Below are positions 8,453-16,488 of a DNA stretch of 64,000 nucleotides, one piece after another. The stretch comes from Flavobacteriaceae bacterium (GTDB lineage: Bacteria; Bacteroidota; Bacteroidia; Flavobacteriales; Flavobacteriaceae). The stretch covers positions 158,098 to 222,097 of the forward strand of contig CANFHX010000001.1 of the NCBI GenBank assembly GCA_947446865.1, read 5' to 3'. The notes below the pieces were generated by a model, which saw nothing but the letters and a program-made list of their open reading frames with translations, was not told the origin of the DNA and did not search any database. The translations under genes and the position numbers were made by a program. How positions within the stretch are numbered: position 1 is the first letter of the stretch; each line of letters begins with the position of its first letter.

Positions 8453-8557
8453 TGACTCAGCACCTTTTGAAGAGATTGCTTCGTCCCTCGAAATAACAAG
8501 TAACCGGTACCGCAGTTTACCAAAACCTAGAACCCAGAACCCAGAACCTTTTTGATC
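8453..8557. repeat. Interspersed repeat fragment between toxin and HigA-like gene
   Basis: About 100 bp built from the same elements as the flanking mosaics: CTTAGTGACTCAGCACC, a divergent GATTGCTTCGTCCCTCG segment, and CCTAGAACCCAGAACC. No gene is visible. Confidence 0.7.
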
Positions 8558-8914
8558 ATGAACATAAATCTTATAAAAACAGAAGCCGATTATAATCAAG
8601 CGTTGGAAAGACTTGAAATAATTTTTGACGCAAAAAGAGGAACGGAACAAGGCGACGAATTGGAACTTTTGGGCATGTTAATTGACCAGTACGAAAACGA
8701 ACATTTTGCGATTGCTTTGCCAGATCCAATCGATGCAATAAAATTCAGAATGGAGCAATTAGGTTACAATCAAAATGATTTAGCAAGGATAGTCGGAATT
8801 AAGAGTCGAGCAAGTGAAATTTTGAACCGAAAAAGAAAACTATCATTGGAAATGATTAGACAATTACATAACGAACTTAATATTCCAACCGACGTTCTGA
8901 TTCAAACCTATTAG
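8558..8914 (+). CDS. HigA-like XRE family antitoxin, without adjacent toxin
   Basis: A helix-turn-helix protein of the HigA antitoxin type. The N-terminal half (MNINLIKTEADYNQALERLEIIF) is typical of this group, and the HTH is MEQLGYNQNDLARIVGIKSRASEILNRKRKLS. The ORF track begins at a TTG (8552); the ATG at 8558 gives 118 residues and is preferred. A HigB toxin normally lies directly upstream, but only repeat sequence is found on both sides. This is therefore an orphan, either a remnant of a lost pair or a free-standing regulator. Confidence 0.8.
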   Translation: MNINLIKTEADYNQALERLEIIFDAKRGTEQGDELELLGMLIDQYENEHFAIALPDPIDAIKFRMEQLGYNQNDLARIVGIKSRASEILNRKRKLSLEMIRQLHNELNIPTDVLIQTY

Positions 8915-9439
8915 TAAAAATAAACGGACCATTCCTAACCCACGATCTTAGAAACGAACCTTAATGCCTTAGTTGCTCAGCGCCTTTAAAACAGATTGCT
9001 AAGCCAGTTCGCTATCGCTCGTGTCCCCGTGCATCGGAATGACATTTAACCGGTACTGCAGTTTTCCAAAACCCAGAACCTAGAACCCAGAACCTTAAGA
9101 AGAGATTCTTCCTTCGTCAGAAGGACAAGTCGCCGGGAGTATAGTGCTAATAACAACAAAATAGCAGAGACCTATTATAAAATAAAAAGTGTATTTGAAT
9201 ACGAAACTCACTCCCCTCTCCTTTTAGAGGGGCTGGAGGTGAGGTTAACTTAGAACCTTAGAACCTTAGCGACTCAGCACCTTAAGAAGAGATTCTTCCT
9301 TCGTCAGAATGACAAGTCGCCGGGGGTATAGTTTTCCAAAACCTAGAACCCAGAACCTAGAACCTAGAACCCAAAACCTTAAAAAACATTCCTCCTCCCT
9401 CGGAAAGACAAGCATCCGGAACCACAGTTCCCAAAAAAA
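8915..9439. repeat. Mosaic of degenerate interspersed repeats, copy 2
   Basis: 525 bp without a gene. Elements recur in the same order as at 7455-7760: CCTAGAACCCAGAACC, the CTTCCTTCGTCAGAA element (9098-9138), AAAAAGTGTATTTGAA, and the CCCCTCTCC/AGAGGGG hairpin. These are followed by GGAGGTGAGGTTAACTTAGA, CCTTAGCGACTCAGCACC, the CTTCCTTCGTCAGAA element again (9285-9325), and 7-bp runs to 9382. The two copies are in direct orientation about 1.6 kb apart and bracket the toxin-antitoxin genes. Confidence 0.82.
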
Positions 9440-9841
9440 ATGAAAAAACTCCTTTTTATTCTTACATTAGCACTAATAATTGGCATTTTTTATTTTTCGT
9501 GGTTGCCCGATTCCACATTAACTAGCGAAAGGTATTTGCCGATTTGGTTGCTAAACTGGAGTAATGAATATGTAAATTTGCGCACTGCCGTTCCTTTTGT
9601 AGTAATTGGGGTTGTGCTAGAAGCAAGAAGCGGTTTACAAAAACCTGTAAATAACAAAAGTTGGATCTATAACACACTATTGGCTGCAACAATAGTAATT
9701 AGCGCAGAGGTTGGGCAATATTTTACCGATAAACGCCACACGGATGTGTACGACATTTTGTTTGGTATCGTTGGCACCCTTTCGGGAATCGCCTTTTATC
9801 ACGTAATCCTTCAACTAGTAAAAAAATGTAAAAAATGCTAA
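9440..9841 (+). CDS. VanZ-like family membrane protein
   Basis: A 133-residue protein with about four predicted membrane segments (LLFILTLALIIGIFYFSWL near the N-terminus, then AVPFVVIGVVL, TLLAATIVISA and GIVGTLSGIAFYHVIL). The VanZ signature is seen as EVGQYFTDKRHTDVYDILFGIVGT. VanZ proteins are tied to teicoplanin resistance in enterococci, but most homologues in Bacteroidota are of unknown function and are common in polysaccharide loci. Its end overlaps the next start by 7 bp, so it is co-translated with the phosphosugar transferase. Confidence 0.85.
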   Translation: MKKLLFILTLALIIGIFYFSWLPDSTLTSERYLPIWLLNWSNEYVNLRTAVPFVVIGVVLEARSGLQKPVNNKSWIYNTLLAATIVISAEVGQYFTDKRHTDVYDILFGIVGTLSGIAFYHVILQLVKKCKKC

Positions 9842-11235
9842 ACAGACATAAATTTTCTTTTATTTTTTCCTGCATACTAAGTGATTTTCTAGCTATTATT
9901 GCTAGCGCTTGCATTTTTATTAAATATGTTCAAACGCAAGATCTAGCGGAAAACAGTACTAAATCTGACTATATTATTATTGCTTCGGTAATCACATGGT
10001 TACTTTCGGTACTTTATTTTAGGTTGTACAGTATTTCAACCACCTTTAATTTGGAATTTTTTTACCGCCAAACTTGGCGCGCCTTTTTGCTGCAAGGCAT
10101 TTTATGGCAAATTTTTATTTTTCTATTGCAGGGAGGTTTACAATACAAAAACAATACGGTTTCTAATTTATACCAATTTTCTTTTTGGATACTTTATATT
10201 TTCTTTTCGAGGAGCTTAATAACGTTATTGTTATTTCGTATGAAAAAAAAATTGAACAAACTCTTAAATGTTGCTATTTGGGGTTTTAATAAAACCAGTA
10301 TTGAATTGGCGGCGGTATTGGAGTCCAATGTCACATTTCTTAATTTTAAAGGAATTTTAAATGAAGAAATAGAAGCAGAAATAAATTCTCCGGAGGAGTA
10401 TAAAATAGAATTAAACAAAGCCATTAAACAAGCTCATAAGGAAAAAATAGACGAGTTGTATATTGTTACTGCTCCTAACAATATTGGCGATTTAAACCAC
10501 TATTTTAATTTAGCCGATTCCTATTGCATTCGATTGAAATTTGTACCCGATTTTTCAACTATTTCTTCCGAGTCCTTTGCTACCTCCAATTTTAATAATT
10601 TCCAAGTTATTAAGCCACGCCACGAACCTTTACAAAATGCCTATAACCGTTTATTAAAACGTATTTTTGATCTTGCTTTTAGTTGCTTGGTTATTGTTTT
10701 CATACTTTCCTGGTTGTATCCTCTTATAGGTGGCATTATTAAGTACCAAAGCAAAGGGCCAGTATTGTTCAAACAATTGCGTACCGGCAAGAAAAACAAA
10801 CCATTTTGGTGCTATAAATTCCGCAGCATGGAGGTTAACGAGAGTAGCGATAGTCTACAAGCGCAAAAGGGAGATGCACGAATTACTCCTATTGGCCAAT
10901 TCATCCGACGAACCAGTCTAGACGAATTACCACAATTTTTCAATGTGTTGTTGGGCGACATGAGCATTGTAGGACCGAGACCACACATGCTTAAACATAC
11001 CGAAGACTACAACGATTTGATTTCTAATTTTATGGTACGGCATTTTGTGAAACCCGGAATTACTGGTTTGGCACAAGTATCTGGTTTGCGTGGAGAAACC
11101 AAAAAAGTTTCCGACATGAAACGAAGAGTAAACGCCGACATTCAATACGTTCAAAATTGGAATATTATGAAAGATATAAAAATTTGCTTTTTAACAGTAA
11201 TCGTTACTATAAAAGGCGACAAAAACGCCTATTAA
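9835..11235 (+). CDS. Polyprenyl-phosphate sugar-1-phosphate transferase (WcaJ/WbaP-like initiating enzyme)
   Basis: Starts repeat-unit synthesis by moving a sugar-1-phosphate from a nucleotide sugar to undecaprenyl phosphate. The N-terminal half has four hydrophobic helices and a nucleotide-binding-like middle domain. From about residue 275 the catalytic domain follows: RIFDLAFSCLVIVF membrane segment, GPVLFKQLRTGKKNKPFWCYKFRSM, the DELPQFFNVLLGDMSIVGPRP signature and GITGLAQVSGLRG. The 466-residue length is that of the two-domain family. It overlaps the VanZ-like gene. Which sugar it uses cannot be told from sequence. Confidence 0.93.
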   Translation: MLNRHKFSFIFSCILSDFLAIIASACIFIKYVQTQDLAENSTKSDYIIIASVITWLLSVLYFRLYSISTTFNLEFFYRQTWRAFLLQGILWQIFIFLLQGGLQYKNNTVSNLYQFSFWILYIFFSRSLITLLLFRMKKKLNKLLNVAIWGFNKTSIELAAVLESNVTFLNFKGILNEEIEAEINSPEEYKIELNKAIKQAHKEKIDELYIVTAPNNIGDLNHYFNLADSYCIRLKFVPDFSTISSESFATSNFNNFQVIKPRHEPLQNAYNRLLKRIFDLAFSCLVIVFILSWLYPLIGGIIKYQSKGPVLFKQLRTGKKNKPFWCYKFRSMEVNESSDSLQAQKGDARITPIGQFIRRTSLDELPQFFNVLLGDMSIVGPRPHMLKHTEDYNDLISNFMVRHFVKPGITGLAQVSGLRGETKKVSDMKRRVNADIQYVQNWNIMKDIKICFLTVIVTIKGDKNAY

Positions 11236-11253
11236 CCCCAAATAAAAACCATT

Positions 11254-11427
11254 ATGTTAATAACCTACTTACTTGGATTCCTATCAGGTATTGCAATTGC
11301 TTCCTTTTTTATCGGAAAAGAATTGTATAAGTACTACATCAAAAACAAAGTACAAAGCAAACAGTTGGAACGTTTAATGCGTTTAAAACATAAAAATAAA
11401 AAAGCGGTGTTGGATGCGGGAATCTAG
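11254..11427 (+). CDS. Small membrane protein, 57 residues (not in the ORF track)
   Basis: ATG at 11254 after a 18-bp gap from the sugar transferase. It reads MLITYLLGFLSGIAIASFFI followed by a basic, helical tail (KELYKYYIKNKVQSKQLERLMRLKHKNKK). It looks like a single-pass inner-membrane protein with a Lys/Arg-rich cytoplasmic tail. The last codons run into the repeat mosaic, and the stop (TAG) is part of its CTAGGTT motif. I do not recognise a family. Coding is supported by position and codon pattern only. Confidence 0.55.
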   Translation: MLITYLLGFLSGIAIASFFIGKELYKYYIKNKVQSKQLERLMRLKHKNKKAVLDAGI

Positions 11428-12015
11428 GTTTCGAGTTCCGAGTTTCAGGTTTCGAGTTTCGAGTTTTGAGTTTTGAGTTTCAGGTTTTGTGTTCTAGGTT
11501 TTGGAAAACTATACCCCCGGCGACTTGTCATTCTGACGAAGGAAGAATCTCATCAAAAAGTTCTAGGTTCTAGGTCTTGGAAAACTACAGTACCGGCGGC
11601 TTGTCATTCCGAGGCACGAGGGCACGAGCGATAGCGAACTGGCTTAGCAATCTCATCACATGTTTCTGGGTTCTAGGTACTAGTTCCTCATAACTTAACA
11701 CTGACAACTTAATTCTGCTTTCTGAAAACTGAAAACTGACCACTAGTACCCCCGGCGACTTGTCATTCTGACGAAGGAAGAATCTCATCAAAAAGTTCTA
11801 GGTTCTAGGTTTCGAGTTTCAGGTTTCGAGTTTCAGGTTTTGGGTCCTCATAACTTGTTACTGACTACTAAATTCTGCTTTCTGAAAACTGAAAACTGAA
11901 AACTGAAAACTGACCACTGACCACTGACCACTCAACCTACTCCCTAGAAAAAAACTAATTATATAAAAAAAAAACCTATTTTTGTCGCGCCATACGCTTA
12001 ACCTAAATAATTTCT
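11428..12015. repeat. Mosaic of interspersed repeats in reverse orientation
   Basis: 588 bp without a gene. The elements of the 7.3-9.4 kb mosaics appear here as reverse complements: TTCTAGGTTCTAGG/TTTCGAGTTTC runs and ACTTGTCATTCTGACGAAGG at about 11514-11556 and 11749-11790. A divergent copy at 11594-11655 carries GCACGAGCGATAGCGAAC. There are also short tandem runs CTGAAAACTGAAAACTGACC (11720-11745 and 11880-11935). Together with the direct copies on the left they bracket the antitoxin/VanZ/sugar-transferase block as inverted repeats. Confidence 0.82.
11977..11984 (+). promoter_or_regulatory. Likely -7 box for the export operon
   Basis: TATTTTTG matches TAnnTTTG and lies 31 bp before the ATG at 12016. 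No clear TTG is found 19 bp upstream. It would drive the Wza-like/Wzc-like pair separately from the upstream genes. Confidence 0.45.
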
Positions 12016-12795
12016 ATGCAAACACCTTTTCCAAAAACGCTACTCCTAGTACTTATTGCTATAGTAGTTACCTCTTGTGTGTCAAGTTCTAAAATCACCT
12101 ATATGCAGGATATCTATTCAGCAAAAAAAGAGGGGCAAGCCAAAACCAATTACGAACCAAAATTGCAAGCAGACGATTTGTTAAGCATTATTGTTTCTGC
12201 AGAAAATCCAGAGAATGCGTTACCATTTAACCTTCCTACTATCCAAAGTAATTACAATACCGACGGAACGGTAGCCCAAAGTGCTATTAAAACCTACTTA
12301 ATCAATACCCACGGAGAAATAGATTTTCCGGTTTTGGGAAAAATAAAATTAGCAGGGTTAACGCATACCGAAGCCCACGATAAATTGGTGGCATTGGTAT
12401 CCGACTATATTAAAAACCCTGGAGTAAACTTAATCCTACTTAATTTTAAAGTATCGGTATTAGGAGAAGTAAATCGACCAGGAAGCATTCCGGTTAGAGG
12501 AGAACGGATTACTCTTTTGGAAGCTTTGAGTATAGCTGGGGACTTAACTATTTATGGTAAACGAAATAACATCTTAGTAATTCGCGAGCAAAATGGTGAA
12601 AAAACCTACCAAAGCATAGACATTACCAAATCAAGTTTTATCCATTCGCCTTTTTATTATTTGTCCCAAAACGATGTAGTGGTAGTAAGTCCTAACAAAA
12701 CTAAAATAAATGCCTCTGCCGTAGGGCCGAATACCTCAATAATTATTAGTTCTATTTCATTGTTATTGACCTTATTAATATTACTTAAAAAATAA
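12016..12795 (+). CDS. Polysaccharide export outer-membrane lipoprotein (Wza-like, SLBB domain)
   Basis: A lipoprotein with signal peptide and lipobox ending VVTSC (Cys21). The Poly_export domain is at about residues 40-150 (LQADDLLSIIVSAENPE ... INTHGEIDFPVLGKIKLAGLT) and an SLBB-type domain at about 155-220 (VSVLGEVNRPGSIPV, ISIAGDLTIYG). A hydrophobic stretch closes the protein (IIISSISLLLTLLILL), as in Bacteroidota Wza homologues. It forms the outer-membrane exit for capsule or exopolysaccharide with the kinase encoded 3 bp downstream. Confidence 0.93.
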   Translation: MQTPFPKTLLLVLIAIVVTSCVSSSKITYMQDIYSAKKEGQAKTNYEPKLQADDLLSIIVSAENPENALPFNLPTIQSNYNTDGTVAQSAIKTYLINTHGEIDFPVLGKIKLAGLTHTEAHDKLVALVSDYIKNPGVNLILLNFKVSVLGEVNRPGSIPVRGERITLLEALSIAGDLTIYGKRNNILVIREQNGEKTYQSIDITKSSFIHSPFYYLSQNDVVVVSPNKTKINASAVGPNTSIIISSISLLLTLLILLKK

Positions 12796-12798
12796 AAT

Positions 12799-15243
12799 AT
12801 GCAAGATTCTTTTAATATGCAAGAGGAAGAAGAGAATGAAGTTTCTTCTTTTAAAATTTTAAGCCGGTACATACGATTCTGGAAATGGTTTGTAATAAGC
12901 ATACTAATTTGTACTGCTATTGCCTTCTTAAAATTGCGGTATGCAACTCCCCAATATAAAGCTACTGCTAAGATTTTAGTAAATGATGAAAAAAAGGGTA
13001 ACCTCGCTTCTGAGCTTGGTGCTTTTGCAGATTTAGGGATGTTAGGTGGAGTAAAAAACAATGTAGACAATGAAGTAGAAATCTTGAATTCGACTACTTT
13101 AGTGGAGAAAACAGTAGAAAAACTGCGTTTTAACATTGTTTATTTAAGAAAAGGCAATATTCGGGATGCAGAACAGCATGGCGAAACCCTACCAATTGAA
13201 TTGCAAATTACCAACGCAAGTGATGCTTTCAATAAAAATGGTCAAAGTTTTATTGTAAAAATAATTTCTAATTCTAATTTTGAATTAGAATATGCTTCTG
13301 GAAAAAAACTTGGAACCTTCCATTTTGGCTCCCCTATAGTTGTTAAAGAAGCACGTATTTCAATCCAAAAAACCCCTTTTTTCAATACAATTGCTCCTAT
13401 TGATGATAGTTATATTATTAATAGATACCCTGTAATTGCAAAAGCTTCAGAATACAGTGCTTCGTTATCGGTAGAAGCTTTAAGTAAAACGAGTAGTATT
13501 GTAAACCTAAGTGTAAACAATGCAGTTCCTAAAAAAGCTGCCGATTTTTTAGATGGATTAATTACCATTTATAATGAAGAAGCGATTAAGGATAAAAATC
13601 AAATTTCAGAAAATACCCTGAAATTTATTCAGGAACGTTTAGGGATCATCTCATCCGAATTGGGCGCGGAAGAAAGTAAGGCCAAAGGCTTTAAGGAATC
13701 GAACCAATTGGTAGATATTACTTCCAATGCTAATATCTATTTAAGGAATTTTTCAGATCTTGATAAAATGCTCATCGAAACCGAAACCAAATTGCGGGTA
13801 ACCGAAATAATGGCGGATTTCATGAAGCACAAAAGTAGGTCGGAATTAGTGCCAGCCGAACTTATTCCGAGTGAAAGAATGACTGCTCAGGTAAATCCGT
13901 TAATCCAACAGTACAACAATTTAGTATTACAAAACAACCGTTTGCTTAAAGATGGTAAGAAAAGCAATGCTACTTTAGTAAATATAGACCAGCAATTAAC
14001 CGATTTAGAACGCGATATAACACAGAGTATTTCGCAATACAAATCCAAATTGGTAGTCGAAAAAGGCGATTTGACCAAACAATACAATTTAATGTCGGGT
14101 AAACTAAGCCAAATTCCTACACAAGAACAGGAATTCCGTGTGATAGAGCGCCAACAAAAAATTAAAGAAGGTATTTATTTGTATTTGATACAAAAAAGAG
14201 AGGAAACCGCGATAGCCTTATCTGTAACCGAACCAAATGCCAAAATTGTAGATGCCGGTCGTGCCTTTCCAAATCCTATATCTCCTAACAGAAATATATA
14301 TTATCTGGTTGCCTTGCTATTGGGCTTGGGTATTCCTTTCGGGATTTTATATGTTATTTTCTTATTGGATGATAAAATATATAACGGTAGTGATGTAGAG
14401 GAAAAATCCAAAGGTATTCCGGTACTGGCAGAAATTCCAAACGTGTTAGAAGGAAAAAATGGCGAGGCACAAAAATTGGAGGCCTTTAGAACCTTACTTA
14501 ATAACACGAACTTTATTACACCTTATGATGAAAACGACGAGGGTAAAGTAATATATGTATCCTCCGCCAAAAAAGGAGAAGGTAAAACCTTTGTAGCTTA
14601 CAATCTTGCTAATTCCTATTCTAGTCTGGAGAAAAAGACCATCTTAGTAGGTACCGATTTTAGAAATCCACAGTTACATAAATATTTGAATCAAAGTAAA
14701 TCTGCCAACAAAGGGCTTTCTAATTATTTACACAATAATTCTTTTAAATGGAGAGATTTAGTTATTTCCCCAGCAGAACAAGGCTTTGTATTTGACATGT
14801 TGTTAGCTGGAGATATCCCTCCAAATCCTACTTTACTTTTGTCTAGTAAGCGTTTTGCAGATTTTATGGCAGAATTGAAAAAAGAATACGATATAATTAT
14901 AGTGGATACTGCTCCAACCTTATTGGTTTCCGATACCTTGATTATTTCTAAATATGCAGATACAACTGTGTTTGTAGCACGATCTGGAGTAACCGAGAAA
15001 AAATTAATTCAGTATGCGGTTAAATTGAAGGAAGATGATAAAATTAACAATGTTGGATATGTAATAAACTCAATAGATTATTCAAACACCTACGGATATG
15101 GTTACGGATATGGGTATGGCTACGGATATGGCTACGGATATAACTATGGTTATGGTTATGGCTACGGAGCAGAAGAAGCCGCTAAACCTTGGTACCGAAA
15201 AGGCATTATAGGTCGCTTTTATAAAAAGGTATTTAAAAGATAA
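12799..15243 (+). CDS. Wzc-like polysaccharide co-polymerase with BY-kinase domain
   Basis: An 814-residue inner-membrane protein. The Wzz domain lies between two membrane segments (about residues 30-50 and 500-520). The cytoplasmic bacterial tyrosine kinase has Walker A AKKGEGKT at about 590, an A' motif VGTDFRNP at about 615 and Walker B DIIIVDTAP at about 700. The C-terminus is a Tyr cluster made of about a dozen Gly-Tyr pairs (residues about 765-790), the presumed autophosphorylation site. It controls polymer length and export with the Wza-like lipoprotein. The first Asp of the A' motif is Gly, a variation I believe is common in this phylum. Confidence 0.94.
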   Translation: MQDSFNMQEEEENEVSSFKILSRYIRFWKWFVISILICTAIAFLKLRYATPQYKATAKILVNDEKKGNLASELGAFADLGMLGGVKNNVDNEVEILNSTTLVEKTVEKLRFNIVYLRKGNIRDAEQHGETLPIELQITNASDAFNKNGQSFIVKIISNSNFELEYASGKKLGTFHFGSPIVVKEARISIQKTPFFNTIAPIDDSYIINRYPVIAKASEYSASLSVEALSKTSSIVNLSVNNAVPKKAADFLDGLITIYNEEAIKDKNQISENTLKFIQERLGIISSELGAEESKAKGFKESNQLVDITSNANIYLRNFSDLDKMLIETETKLRVTEIMADFMKHKSRSELVPAELIPSERMTAQVNPLIQQYNNLVLQNNRLLKDGKKSNATLVNIDQQLTDLERDITQSISQYKSKLVVEKGDLTKQYNLMSGKLSQIPTQEQEFRVIERQQKIKEGIYLYLIQKREETAIALSVTEPNAKIVDAGRAFPNPISPNRNIYYLVALLLGLGIPFGILYVIFLLDDKIYNGSDVEEKSKGIPVLAEIPNVLEGKNGEAQKLEAFRTLLNNTNFITPYDENDEGKVIYVSSAKKGEGKTFVAYNLANSYSSLEKKTILVGTDFRNPQLHKYLNQSKSANKGLSNYLHNNSFKWRDLVISPAEQGFVFDMLLAGDIPPNPTLLLSSKRFADFMAELKKEYDIIIVDTAPTLLVSDTLIISKYADTTVFVARSGVTEKKLIQYAVKLKEDDKINNVGYVINSIDYSNTYGYGYGYGYGYGYGYGYNYGYGYGYGAEEAAKPWYRKGIIGRFYKKVFKR

Positions 15244-15321
15244 GAAGTTATAGGATAACTAGAAAAAAAGGAAGTCTTTAATATCCAAAACCAGTACCTC
15301 CTTTTATAATTTCATTGGTAT

Positions 15322-15359
15322 AAAAAAAGCGTCGGAAGATTTTCCCGACGCTTTTTTTA
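15322..15359. terminator. Bidirectional intrinsic terminator
   Basis: AAAAAAGCGTCGG, an 8-nt loop, and CCCGACGCTTTTTTT form a strong GC stem with A and T runs on each side. It lies between the kinase gene (+) and the convergent DoxX-like gene (-) and can serve both. Confidence 0.9.
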
Positions 15360-15361
15360 TT

Positions 15362-15742
15362 TTATAGAAATAAGCTTTTATAAGAGCTCCAATTTTTATA
15401 AATCAATATTCCGTTTAAGACGGCAACAATTAAAGCACCTGCAATCCCGGAAGCATCTAAAAAGAGATGAAACAACACGATGTTAATAGATATTGGTACT
15501 AAGGAAAGCAAAGCAAAGGCCACCCATTTTTTTGCTAATAAAAGCACGCCTATAATTAATTCCAATAAGGCTACCGTTTTCAAAATATACCCTGTTGCTA
15601 CCAAGGAAGACAAAAAAGCAGCGGCCTTTTCTGGTGGCACTGGCAACGGAATAAAAGGTTGCGGCAGCAGTATATTCAATCCGAATAAAACAAGAATACC
15701 ACCCAGTATTCTTCTGACAATTTTAGTAAACATGGAATTCAT
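15362..15742 (-). CDS. DoxX-like small membrane protein
   Basis: The ORF track extends to 15901, but the first 53 residues are low quality. The ATG at 15742 (MNSMFTKIVRRILGGILVLFGLN) gives 126 residues and fits the family better; MFTK at 15733 is also possible. Four hydrophobic helices are visible, with GGILVLFGLNILLPQPF at the start and a Pro-rich loop PFIPLPVPPEKAAAF, typical of DoxX/DoxD-related proteins. The role is uncertain; relatives are linked to redox or sulfur metabolism. It lies alone, with repeat sequence upstream. Confidence 0.75.
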   Translation of the reverse strand: MNSMFTKIVRRILGGILVLFGLNILLPQPFIPLPVPPEKAAAFLSSLVATGYILKTVALLELIIGVLLLAKKWVAFALLSLVPISINIVLFHLFLDASGIAGALIVAVLNGILIYKNWSSYKSLFL

Positions 15743-15904
15743 AATTGGTTGGTTTAAAGGTTCGTATAAAGTAAATTTATAAATAATTTTTAACACTACC
15801 CAATTATTCCTCTCAAAATATAGGAAAACCAAGTGTTTGCTGGAGGTTCCAACGTATTCCAATCCAATTATATAACCTACGCAAGATAGGTACAATTGCA
15901 ATTG

Positions 15905-16488
15905 CTAATCAGTGTTCAGTGCTCGGTGTTCAGTGCTCGGTGTTCACAAATAAAATCCGTTCTAATCCGTGCAATCTGTGGCAAAAACAACTACTTGCTA
16001 TGTATTCTATGCAAAGCGAAGCGCCTTAACTCCATTAAAAACCTATGAATCTCCTATGTGGTTAAAAAACAATTTCAATTGTAAATAAAATCCGTTCCAA
16101 TCCGTGCAATCTGTGGCAAAAACAACTACTTGCTATGTATTCTATGTAAAGCGAAGCGCCTTACTCCATTAAAAACCTATGAATCTCCTATGTGGTTAAA
16201 AAACAATTGCAAAATCAGCGATCAGTGTTCAGTGCTCAATGCTCGGTGATCAGTAATACAAAACACAATACCAATTGCCATCCTAAATTAAACAGTAACA
16301 ATATTCATCTGCGTTATCTGCGTAATAAAATTCAATGGCAACGTCAAAATCAATAACAAATAAAATCCGATCCAATCCGTGCAATCTGTGGCAAAAACAA
16401 CTACTTGCTATGTATTCTATGTAAAGCGAAGCGCCTTAATCCATCTTAAAACCAATCCATCTATGTGGTTAAAAAAACAATAGCAATA
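15905..16488. repeat. Three direct copies of a ~125-bp repeat plus short tandem runs
   Basis: No gene is visible. Near-identical copies start at 15947, 16083 and 16357. Each runs from AAATAAAATCCGTTC, through GTGCAATCTGTGGCAAAAAC and AAAGCGAAGCGCCTTA, to CTATGTGGTTAAAAAACAAT. Between and before them are GTGTTCAGTGCTCGG runs (15910-15946 and about 16210-16255). The high identity of the copies suggests recent duplication compared with the more degraded mosaics elsewhere. Confidence 0.88.

Noticed and set aside
7294-9439. tRNA or other structured RNA genes in the repeat-rich gaps
   Set aside because: No T-loop GTTCGA-type motif with matching acceptor stem could be found by eye; an Infernal/tRNAscan run would be decisive.
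10194-10424. Minus-strand 76-residue ORF in the sugar transferase gene
   Set aside because: Shadow ORF without start context or motif.
15743-15901. N-terminal extension of the DoxX-like ORF
   Set aside because: The extra 53 residues include no family features; the ATG at 15742 or 15733 starts directly before the first helix.
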